DNA of 11,481 nt from an uncultured Oscillospiraceae bacterium. Its GTDB lineage: Bacteria > Bacillota > Clostridia > Oscillospirales > Oscillospiraceae. Shown piece by piece: positions 5,396-11,481 of the stretch (position 1 is its first letter; each line of letters opens with the position of its first letter). The notes under the pieces were generated by a model. That model worked only from the letters and a program-made list of their open reading frames with translations, did no database searches and was not told the origin of the DNA. The position numbers were made by a program, and so were the translations under genes. Location of the stretch: NCBI GenBank assembly GCA_934565425.1, contig CAKTHW010000044.1:1-11481 (forward strand), written 5' to 3'.

Positions 5396-7945
5396 TCAAG
5401 CCTTCTTCATATGTTGGGATGCTGCCTTGAGCATCAATTTCTTCGTCCCCACCGAGTCAAAGGCTACCTCTAAGAGGGCATCACCACCCATGGGCTTCAG
5501 GGAGACGATCATGCCCCGGCCGAAGGCGGTGTGCTCCACCAGGTCGCCCTTGTGGAACTGGACGCCGGTGGGTGCGGTGGCTTGGGCTGCCGGTCTGGCG
5601 GCGGGGCGTTTGGCGTTGGACTGGATGCTGCGGCCGCCGATGCTGATGCCGCCGCCCAGGGGTTTGCCGGAGCGGTTGCCGCCGGGGGTGATGGGGATGG
5701 AGTGGCTACCGCCGAAGTTGCGGCGTTCCTCCCGGCGCTGGGCATAGTAGTCCTGCCGCTCCTGGTGCTGGCGTTCCTGCCGGACATTCCCCCACTGGCC
5801 GCCGTACTCCCGCTCCTCTTCCGTCCGCCGTCTGCCGCTCTGGATGAGGCAGCGTTCGGGAATTTCGTCCGTAAACCGGGAGGGCAGGTTGCTGGTGGTG
5901 CGGCCGAAGAGCATCCGCTGGTTGGCGCAGGTCAGGTAGAGCTGTTCCTCCGCACGGGTCAGTGCCACGTAGCACAGGCGGCGCTCCTCCTCCATCTCCT
6001 CCGGCTCGCCGATGGAACGGGTGCCGGGGAAGATGCCCTCTTCCATGCCCACAATGAACACCCGAGGGAACTCCAAGCCCTTGGCCGCGTGCATGGTCAT
6101 CATGACCACGCAATTCTCGTTGTTGTCCGCGTTGTCCAGGTTGGTGTACAGCGCCACCTCGTCCAGGAACCCGTTCAGGGACGGCTCCTCCGCCCCCTCC
6201 AGGTAGCTTTGAATGGAGGAGCGCAGCTCCTGGGCGTTCTCGATGCGGGTGCGGTTTTCTACGGTGTTCTTGGCCTGGAGGGCGGCGATGTAGCCGGTAT
6301 CTTGGAGGGCTTCCTCGTAGAAATCGGTCAGCTCCATGGTGGACGCCTTCTGCTGGAGGGTCTGGATGAGGGTGAGGAACTGGTCTAATTTCCCAGCGCT
6401 CCGCTGTAATTCCGGATACGCCCTCGCCCGACTGATGACCTCATACATAGAACACCCCTCGTTGGCGGCGATGGTGGCGGCGATGTCGATGGTACGGGCG
6501 CCGATGCCCCGGGTGGGCTTGTTGATGATGCGCCGCAGGCGCAGGTCGTCGGCCGGGTTGTTGACCACGCACAGGTAGGCCAGCATGTCCTTGACCTCCG
6601 CCCGGTCGAAGAACCGGGTGCCGCCGATGATGCGGTAGGGGATGCCGTTGCGCTTGAAGGCGTATTCGACAGCGTTGGACTGGGCGTTCATCCGGTACAG
6701 CACCGCGTTGTCCTTCCACTGCCGCCCCTGCTGAATGCCAGCGATGACCTGAGCGGCCACATACTGGGCCTCGTCCGATTCGTTCATGGCCACATACAGG
6801 CGGATCTTATCTCCTGCCCCCTTCTCCGTCCACAGCTCCTTGCCCTTGCGCCCCTTGTTGTTCTGGATGACGGCATTGGCGGCGTCCAGGATGTTCTTGG
6901 TGGAGCGGTAGTTCTGCTCCAGCCGGATGACCCGTGCGCCCTTGTACTGCTGCTCGAAGGAGAGGATATTTTCGATGGTTGCTCCGCGGAACCGATAGAT
7001 GGACTGGTCGTCGTCGCCCACCACGCAGATGTTCTTCCACTTCCCCGCCAGGGTGGACGCCAGGAGGTACTGGAGGTGGTTGGTGTCCTGGTATTCGTCG
7101 ATGAGGACGTAACGGAACTTGTTCTGCCAATACTCCCGTGCCTCCTGGTCTTCCAACAGCAGGCGGACGGTATGTAGGATGAGGTCGTCGAAGTCCAGGG
7201 CGTCCGCCTCCCACAGGCGGTGCTCGTACTCCTGATAAATCTTGGCGATCTGAATCTGCCGGAAGTCACCGGACTGCTCCGCGCCCTTCAGGTAGTCCCG
7301 CGCCAGGAACATCTTGTCCTTTGCCCGGGAAATATAGCCCAGGACGTTGCGGGGCGGATACGCCTTCTCGTCCAGGTTCATCTGCTTCAAGATCTCCTTG
7401 ACCACCCGCTGGGTGTCGTCCACGTCGTAGATGGTGAAGGAGTTGGAGAAGCCCAGGCGATGGATGTCCCGCCGCAGGATGCGCACGCAGGCGGAGTGGA
7501 AGGTGGCCGCCCACACATCCTGGCCCTCCGGCCCCAGCATCCGTTCCAGACGCTCCTTCAGCTCCCCTGCCGCCTTGTTGGTGAAGGTGATGGCCAAGAT
7601 GGACCAAGGCGCGGCCGGGTGGACCTTACAGAGCATCTCCGCCCGCTGGGCCATGTCCTTCTCCGGATAGCCCAGGTAGCGGGTCAGGAACTCCACGTCC
7701 TCCGGCGTTACCCAATCGGGTACCTCCATACAGCTGGGGTCGCTGCCCCGGCCGAAGCGGATGAGGTTGGCGATGCGGTGGATCAGCACGGTGGTCTTGC
7801 CACTGCCTGCGCCCGCCAGGAGCAACAGGGGGCCTTCGGTGGTGAGGGCGCCCAGGCGCTGCTGCTGGTTGAGGTTTTTATAGTTCCGGGCGATGACCTG
7901 GCGTCGCATCTTGCAAAACTGTGCTTGTTGTGTCTGATTTAACAT
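5396..7945 (-). CDS. pcrA: ATP-dependent DNA helicase PcrA/UvrD
   Basis: An 849-aa superfamily 1A 3'-5' DNA helicase that acts in nucleotide excision repair, replication and removal of recombination or transcription blocks. Motifs in order: Q-motif LNQQQ (about 25-29), Walker A GAGSGKT (45-51), Ia ITFTNKAAGELKERL (from about 119), II DEYQDTN (283-289), III GDDDQSIYRFRG (310-321), IV QNYRST (344-349), V TMHAAKGLEF (617-626), VI VALTRAEEQLYL (about 660-671). Residues about 700-795 are a Gln/Arg- then Gly/Ala-rich linker. The end (about 796-845; HKGDLVEHTAFGRGMI) is the Tudor-like domain that binds RNA polymerase in PcrA. It exceeds the usual length of about 730-750 because of this linker and about 45 extra residues between motifs I and Ia. 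The ATG at 7945-7943 has AGGAG; a 40-codon upstream extension would cross the promoter and is rejected. Confidence 0.97.
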   Translation of the reverse strand: MLNQTQQAQFCKMRRQVIARNYKNLNQQQRLGALTTEGPLLLLAGAGSGKTTVLIHRIANLIRFGRGSDPSCMEVPDWVTPEDVEFLTRYLGYPEKDMAQRAEMLCKVHPAAPWSILAITFTNKAAGELKERLERMLGPEGQDVWAATFHSACVRILRRDIHRLGFSNSFTIYDVDDTQRVVKEILKQMNLDEKAYPPRNVLGYISRAKDKMFLARDYLKGAEQSGDFRQIQIAKIYQEYEHRLWEADALDFDDLILHTVRLLLEDQEAREYWQNKFRYVLIDEYQDTNHLQYLLASTLAGKWKNICVVGDDDQSIYRFRGATIENILSFEQQYKGARVIRLEQNYRSTKNILDAANAVIQNNKGRKGKELWTEKGAGDKIRLYVAMNESDEAQYVAAQVIAGIQQGRQWKDNAVLYRMNAQSNAVEYAFKRNGIPYRIIGGTRFFDRAEVKDMLAYLCVVNNPADDLRLRRIINKPTRGIGARTIDIAATIAANEGCSMYEVISRARAYPELQRSAGKLDQFLTLIQTLQQKASTMELTDFYEEALQDTGYIAALQAKNTVENRTRIENAQELRSSIQSYLEGAEEPSLNGFLDEVALYTNLDNADNNENCVVMMTMHAAKGLEFPRVFIVGMEEGIFPGTRSIGEPEEMEEERRLCYVALTRAEEQLYLTCANQRMLFGRTTSNLPSRFTDEIPERCLIQSGRRRTEEEREYGGQWGNVRQERQHQERQDYYAQRREERRNFGGSHSIPITPGGNRSGKPLGGGISIGGRSIQSNAKRPAARPAAQATAPTGVQFHKGDLVEHTAFGRGMIVSLKPMGGDALLEVAFDSVGTKKLMLKAASQHMKKA

Positions 7946-7982
7946 ACTTGCTCTCCTGCGTCTATTATAATACTCGACTGCT

Positions 7983-8011
7983 ATTTTACCCTCTTTTGCC
8001 AGAATGGTCAA
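7983..8011 (-). promoter_or_regulatory. Promoter of the pcrA operon
   Basis: On the minus strand TTGACC (8011-8006) is 17 bases from TAAAAT (7988-7983), each one base from consensus. A further TATAAT lies at 7969-7964 but has no good -35. The start codon is 38 bases below the first -10. No other clear promoter was found before 3023, so this one probably drives all six genes. Confidence 0.78.
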
Positions 8012-8025
8012 CGTGGGAGGGCGAA

Positions 8026-8058
8026 GAAAAGGGTCTGATGTCGTATCAGACCCTTTTC
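8026..8058 (-). terminator. Rho-independent terminator after cysE
   Basis: A 14-bp perfect stem (8026-8039 with 8045-8058) with a 5-base loop begins 14 bases after the cysE stop. On the minus strand it is a CAGACCC stem running into TTTTCTTC. It separates cysE from the pcrA promoter just downstream. The A-rich opposite side may allow some function on the plus strand too. Confidence 0.88.
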
Positions 8059-8071
8059 GTTCCAAATCCGC

Positions 8072-9037
8072 TCAACTCTCGTCCGTCTGAGCCGGATTCC
8101 AATATTTGCTCTGGTCGTTTTCGTCCATGGTGTCCGTCTTGTCCCGGTGGAACTCCAAATCCGGGTCCCGGATGCTGACCCGGGTGTGGGGCGGGACGGA
8201 ACGGGTGACGAAGGCGTTGCCGCCGATGATGGAGCCTTCGCCGATGCGGGTCTCGCCGCCCAGGATGGAGGCGCCGGAATAGATGGTGACCCGATCCTCG
8301 ATGGTGGGGTGACGCTTATGGTTGCGCAGGCCCTGACCGGCACGGGTGGACAGGCCGCCCAAGGTGACGCCCTGGTAGATCTTGACCCACTCGCCGATCT
8401 CGGTGGTCTCACCGATGACGATGCCGGTGCCGTGGTCGATGAAGAAGTGCTTGCCGATGGTGGCGCCGGGGTGGATGTCGATGCCGGTGAGGCTGTGGGC
8501 GTGCTCGGTCATGATGCGCGGGATGAGGGGCACCTTCAGCAGGTGCAGCTCGTGTGCCAGGCGATTGACCATGATGGCGTAGAGGCCGGGGTAGGAGAAA
8601 ATAATTTCATCCGTGTTGAACGCTGCCGGGTCGCCCACGAAGGTGGCTTCCACGTCCATGGCCAGGTAGGACTGGATGCGGGGCAGGGTCTCGATGAACT
8701 GGCTGGTGATGGCCTCCGCCTTGGCCTTCCGGGTGGCTTTATCCGCGTGGCGGTACTCGTCGCCCTGAAGGAGCGCCAGGGTGATCTGGCGGGTCAGGCT
8801 GGTATAAATCTCGTCCAAAACGGAGCCGATATAGTATTCTGTGGCGTAATGGCTCACTTTTTTCTTGATAAAGTAGTCCGGGAACAGCACGGTCTGGAGC
8901 TGCTCGATGATGGTGATGATGGCGCTCTTGTCCGGCTGCAGGTGGACGGTCCCCTCACTGCTCTGCTGCATGGCTTCCGCGCCGGTCAACAGCTGCTGCA
9001 CTACTTTTTTAACCTTCGTTTCCATCTGGGAAGGCAT
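8072..9037 (-). CDS. cysE: Serine O-acetyltransferase (CysE/EpsC type)
   Basis: Transfers an acetyl group from acetyl-CoA to L-serine, giving O-acetylserine for cysteine synthesis. The N-terminal half (about 35-170) is the helical SAT domain; the C-terminal half is a left-handed beta-helix of hexapeptide repeats (about 183-290). The catalytic pair matches E. coli CysE: Asp187 in GIDIHPG and His202 in FIDHGTGIVIGE. At 321 aa it fits the longer 'EpsC-type' enzymes of Clostridia, and the tail after residue 290 is charged and probably flexible. Four starts are possible (TTG 9058, ATG 9052, 9037, 9025). I chose 9037 because GAGGG at 9050-9046 is 8 bases away. Its own promoter and terminator make it monocistronic. 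No cysK lies next to it, and the short leader has no cysteine T-box. Confidence 0.95.
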   Translation of the reverse strand: MPSQMETKVKKVVQQLLTGAEAMQQSSEGTVHLQPDKSAIITIIEQLQTVLFPDYFIKKKVSHYATEYYIGSVLDEIYTSLTRQITLALLQGDEYRHADKATRKAKAEAITSQFIETLPRIQSYLAMDVEATFVGDPAAFNTDEIIFSYPGLYAIMVNRLAHELHLLKVPLIPRIMTEHAHSLTGIDIHPGATIGKHFFIDHGTGIVIGETTEIGEWVKIYQGVTLGGLSTRAGQGLRNHKRHPTIEDRVTIYSGASILGGETRIGEGSIIGGNAFVTRSVPPHTRVSIRDPDLEFHRDKTDTMDENDQSKYWNPAQTDES

Positions 9038-9045
9038 GGTTACAT

Positions 9046-9050
9046 CCCTC
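9046..9050 (-). promoter_or_regulatory. Ribosome binding site deciding the cysE start
   Basis: GAGGG on the minus strand lies 8 bases before the ATG at 9037. The alternative ATG at 9052 overlaps this site and has only a weak GGGG six bases or so upstream, so translation from 9037 is more likely. Confidence 0.55.
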
Positions 9051-9097
9051 ATTTCCAACCCCGTCGGCCTTGGTCGCGCGCGGGCGGGGCAATATGT

Positions 9098-9130
9098 ACT
9101 ATACTATACCATTGGTAGTTGTTTTGTCAA
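9098..9130 (-). promoter_or_regulatory. Promoter of cysE
   Basis: On the minus strand a perfect TTGACA (9130-9125) is followed after 16 bases by TATAGT (9108-9103). An identical TATAGT overlaps it at 9103-9098, at a 21-base spacing, so the first is the better -10. The untranslated leader would be about 60 bases, GC-rich (9068-9090), with no obvious riboswitch. Confidence 0.82.
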
Positions 9131-9137
9131 CCAATCC

Positions 9138-9300
9138 GGGTTAATAACCCAGTAAACCAGTATATTTTCACGAAAATGCAAGCATTTCCGTGAAGGTCGC
9201 AGCCTGGTGCATGCACTCGCTACGCTCGCACACTTACCAGTCTGAGAAGAGAAAAAAGTGACGTACATGCCGCCACTTTTTTCAGATTTCATTTTATTCC
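9138..9300. repeat. Cluster of inverted repeats, probable dispersed intergenic element
   Basis: Several inverted repeats lie back to back between the cysE promoter and the tuf terminator. GGGTTA/TAACCC is at 9138-9150. A 13-base arm pair with one mismatch is at 9167-9179/9182-9194. CTGGT/ACCAG is at 9204-9208/9236-9240 and encloses CTCGCTACGCTCG. AAAAAAGTG/CACTTTTTT is at 9252-9260/9274-9282. No convincing gene fits: the 62-aa frame on the minus strand has no ribosome binding site. From memory, very similar segments (the CTCGCTACGCTCG core plus the AAAAAAGTG hairpin) recur between genes in related Clostridia, so I call it a non-coding dispersed repeat. There is no transposase or target duplication in view. 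Confidence 0.55.
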
Positions 9301-9376
9301 GCCATCTTAAATGACGGAACTCTGTGAGACCTTATAAAGTGATAGGATTAAGCATCATTTTTAAGGTGGGATTGAA

Positions 9377-9404
9377 AAAAGAGACCGGCGAACCGGTCTC
9401 TTTT
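9377..9404 (-). terminator. Rho-independent terminator after tuf
   Basis: A 12-bp perfect stem (9377-9388 with 9393-9404, core GAGACCGG) with a 4-base loop is followed on the minus strand by T residues (9380-9375). It lies about 44 bases after the tuf stop and ends the str operon transcript. The plus-strand side also has a short T run. Confidence 0.9.
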
Positions 9405-9447
9405 GAAAGTTTGGGACAAACACACTCGCGTGCGTCAATCGAAAAGA

Positions 9448-10650
9448 TTATTCGTTGATGTCGATGACAACACCGGAACCGACGGTACGGCCGCCTTCAC
9501 GGATAGCGAAACGCAGGCCCTTTTCGATTGCGATGGGGGTGATCAGCTCAACGTCCATGTCGACGTTATCGCCGGGCATGCACATTTCAGTGCCTTCGGG
9601 CAGGGTGATGATGCCGGTAACGTCAGTGGTACGGAAATAGAACTGAGGACGATAGTTGTTGAAGAAGGGGGTGTGACGGCCGCCTTCGTCCTTCTTCAGA
9701 ACGTAGACCTGACCCTTGAACTTGGTGTGAGGATGGATGGAACCGGGCTTGCACAGGACCTGACCACGTTCGATGTCGGTACGAGCAATACCACGCAGCA
9801 GAACGCCAACGTTGTCGCCAGCTTCAGCGAAGTCCAGCAGCTTGCGGAACATTTCCAGACCGGTAACGACGGAGGACTTCTTTTCTTCTTCCAGACCGAC
9901 GATGTCGACCGGTTCGCTCAGCTTGATGGTACCACGTTCCACTCTACCAGTTGCCACGGTGCCACGGCCGGTGATGGTGAAGACGTCTTCGACGGGCATC
10001 AGGAAGGGCATATCGGCCTTACGGTCGGGAGTGGGAATGTAGTTGTCAACAGCGTCCATCAGTTCCTTGATGCAAGCATACTCAGGAGCGTTAGGATCGG
10101 TGGATTCGGAGATCAGAGCGTTCAGAGCGGAGCCCTTGATGATGGGGGTGTCGTCGCCGGGGAATTCATAGAAGTCCAGGGTTTCGCGAACTTCCATTTC
10201 AACCAGTTCCAGCAGTTCTTCGTCGTCGACCTGGTCGCACTTGTTCAGGAAAACAACGATATAAGGAACGCCAACCTGGCGAGCCAGCAGCAGATGTTCA
10301 CGGGTCTGAGCCATAACACCGTCGGTAGCAGCGATGACCAGGATAGCACCGTCCATCTGAGCAGCGCCGGTGATCATGTTCTTGATATAGTCAGCATGGC
10401 CCGGGCAGTCAACGTGAGCATAGTGACGCTTTTCGGTCTCGTACTCGACGTGAGCGGTGTTGATGGTGATACCACGTTCCTTTTCTTCAGGAGCCTTATC
10501 GATGGAAGCGTAATCAGTGTAAGAAGCCTTGCCGGAGAAAGCCAGGTACTTGGTGATAGCAGCAGTCAGGGTGGTCTTGCCGTGGTCGACGTGACCGATG
10601 GTGCCGATATTTACATGGGGTTTGCTACGGTCAAACTTTTGCTTTGCCAT
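9448..10650 (-). CDS. tuf: Translation elongation factor Tu
   Basis: EF-Tu, the GTPase that delivers aminoacyl-tRNA to the ribosome. The 400-aa length is standard. The G domain shows the P-loop GHVDHGKT (19-26), the switch I segment KERGITIN (57-64), DCPGH (81-85, with catalytic His85) and NKCD (136-139). Domains 2 and 3 follow, with the typical [18 protein letters not shown] and [18 protein letters not shown] segments, and the conserved ending VVIDINE. The ATG has AGGAGG 8 bases upstream. Codon use is noticeably less GC3-biased than in leuA or pcrA, as expected for a highly expressed gene using preferred codons. It follows fusA after a 126-base gap that contains its own promoter. Confidence 0.99.
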   Translation of the reverse strand: MAKQKFDRSKPHVNIGTIGHVDHGKTTLTAAITKYLAFSGKASYTDYASIDKAPEEKERGITINTAHVEYETEKRHYAHVDCPGHADYIKNMITGAAQMDGAILVIAATDGVMAQTREHLLLARQVGVPYIVVFLNKCDQVDDEELLELVEMEVRETLDFYEFPGDDTPIIKGSALNALISESTDPNAPEYACIKELMDAVDNYIPTPDRKADMPFLMPVEDVFTITGRGTVATGRVERGTIKLSEPVDIVGLEEEKKSSVVTGLEMFRKLLDFAEAGDNVGVLLRGIARTDIERGQVLCKPGSIHPHTKFKGQVYVLKKDEGGRHTPFFNNYRPQFYFRTTDVTGIITLPEGTEMCMPGDNVDMDVELITPIAIEKGLRFAIREGGRTVGSGVVIDINE

Positions 10651-10721
10651 AATAATTTCCTCCTAAAATGTAGAAATCAAACAGTACGTTTAGAATGATA
10701 ATAAAAAGTTCTCTATTTGCC

Positions 10722-10750
10722 ATTGTATCCTATTGAACCAGGAATTGCAA
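10722..10750 (-). promoter_or_regulatory. Probable tuf promoter in the fusA-tuf gap
   Basis: On the minus strand TACAAT (10727-10722, one base from consensus) is 17 bases below TTGCAA (10750-10745, four of six matches). The -35 falls within the loop side of an inverted repeat, AATTGC/GCAATT at 10743-10748/10753-10758. The start would leave an untranslated leader of about 65 bases before tuf. A promoter here would let tuf be made in excess over fusA. Confidence 0.6.
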
Positions 10751-10776
10751 TAGCAATTTCAGCTCTTTGCGAAAAA

Positions 10777-11481
10777 TCAGTGATTTCCGCCGCGGCTGGC
10801 GATGATTTTTTCAGCCAGAGACTTGGGGATCTCTTCATAGTGGCTGGGCTCCATGGTGTACTGGCCGCGGCCCTGGGTACGGGACCGGAGGTCGGTGGCG
10901 TAGCCGAACATGGCGCTGAGCGGAACAAACGCGTCAATCTGGGTGGCGCCGTTGCGGGGTTCCATACCCTGGACCTGTCCGCGGCGGCTGTTGAGGTCGC
11001 CGATGACGTCGCCCATGTAGTCGTCGGGGACGATGACGGAGACTTTCATGATGGGCTCCTGCAGGACAGGGTCTGCCTTGCGCATGGCTTCCTTGAAAGC
11101 CATGGAGCCTGCGATCTTGAAGGCCATCTCCGAAGAGTCCACTTCGTGGTAGGAACCGTCATAGAGGTTGACTTTCACGTCAACGACGGGATAGCCTGCC
11201 AGCACGCCTGCCTGCATCGCACCCTGGATACCAGCGTCCACGGCGGGGATATATTCCTTGGGAATGGAACCGCCCACGATGGAGTTGGTGAACTCGTAGC
11301 CCTTGCCGGACTCGTTGGGTTCGATGGTGATCTTGACATGGCCGTACTGACCCTTACCGCCGGACTGGCGGGCGTATTTGGTATCCTGGCTGACCTGTTT
11401 CCGGATGGTTTCCTTGTACGCGACCTGGGGTGCGCCCACGTTGGCCTCCACCTTGAACTCACGGAGCAGGCGGTCCACGAT
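10777..11481 (-). CDS. fusA: Translation elongation factor G, C-terminal part
   Basis: The last 235 codons of EF-G, the GTPase that drives ribosomal translocation. The gene continues past the right window edge, so start and G domain are not visible. Present are the end of domain III ([18 protein letters not shown]), domain IV with the loop [10 protein letters not shown] and the segment [18 protein letters not shown], and domain V with [20 protein letters not shown]. The protein ends [10 protein letters not shown]. There is no frame interruption. Position directly before tuf on the same strand is the classic end of the rpsL-rpsG-fusA-tuf (str) operon. Confidence 0.98.
   Translation of the reverse strand: MVDRLLREFKVEANVGAPQVAYKETIRKQVSQDTKYARQSGGKGQYGHVKITIEPNESGKGYEFTNSIVGGSIPKEYIPAVDAGIQGAMQAGVLAGYPVVDVKVNLYDGSYHEVDSSEMAFKIAGSMAFKEAMRKADPVLQEPIMKVSVIVPDDYMGDVIGDLNSRRGQVQGMEPRNGATQIDAFVPLSAMFGYATDLRSRTQGRGQYTMEPSHYEEIPKSLAEKIIASRGGNH

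Noticed and set aside
5531..6388. 285-codon plus-strand open frame opposite pcrA
   Set aside because: A composition shadow of the helicase gene (Ala/Gly/Val/Leu-rich), with no ribosome binding site and no domain.
7946..8065. 40-codon N-terminal extension of PcrA
   Set aside because: It would cover the pcrA promoter and the cysE terminator. The ATG at 7945 has AGGAG and begins just before the Q-motif region.
9059..9097. Possible riboswitch in the cysE leader
   Set aside because: The leader is only about 60 bases, with a short GC-rich stem at most and no T-box or SAM riboswitch motif.
9104..9292. 62-aa minus-strand frame in the inverted-repeat region
   Set aside because: It runs through four palindromes and the cysE -35, has no ribosome binding site, and matches the kind of false small protein often predicted in such repeats.
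9403..10698. Long 431-codon open frame on the plus strand opposite tuf
   Set aside because: It is antisense to EF-Tu, starts inside the tuf terminator hairpin region, and its composition mirrors the tuf codon pattern.

Overview
The window looks like core chromosome of a moderately GC-rich Gram-positive anaerobe of the Clostridia, most likely the order Oscillospirales (Flavonifractor/Intestinimonas-type relatives). Reasons: good AGGAGG ribosome binding sites, TTGACA/TATAAT-type promoters, a T-box riboswitch, a PcrA helicase, a fusA-tuf gene order, and strong GC bias at third codon positions. The lineage is an inference from gene style, not from a search.

Layout from left to right. Positions 1-450 hold a small uncharacterised minus-strand gene (96 aa) with its own extended -10 promoter, and possibly the first codons of another gene at the left edge. 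Positions 481-803 are a compact minus-strand unit: a strong promoter, tRNA-Ser(UGA), tRNA-Ser(GCU), and a rho-independent terminator. Positions 857-3011 are a plus-strand leucine unit: a promoter, a complete T-box leader with antiterminator/terminator alternatives, a type II 2-isopropylmalate synthase (leuA), and a 15-bp perfect hairpin that also ends the convergent operon.

Positions 3023-8011 form one minus-strand operon read right to left: pcrA/uvrD helicase, a PPC-domain protein, a 112-aa unknown, an isochorismatase-like cysteine hydrolase, a DUF6440-like small protein and a patatin-like phospholipase. Promoter, short gaps, overlaps (8 bp and ATGA) and the end hairpin all support a single transcript. 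Apart from the helicase, the functions are biochemical guesses at family level, and the grouping is not a known pathway.

Positions 8026-9130 hold the monocistronic serine O-acetyltransferase gene (cysE, first step of cysteine synthesis) with its own promoter and terminator. Positions 9131-9300 are non-coding DNA packed with inverted repeats, probably a dispersed repeat element. Positions 9377-11481 are the end of the str operon on the minus strand: the C-terminal part of fusA (EF-G, cut by the window edge), a tuf promoter, tuf (EF-Tu) and its terminator.

Most of the window is ordinary housekeeping. The items most worth a second look are the helicase-led operon with its unknown small genes, the inverted-repeat cluster before cysE, the T-box with a probable CUG specifier, and the insertion in the helicase motor domain. 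I found no convincing sign of a wholly new system.
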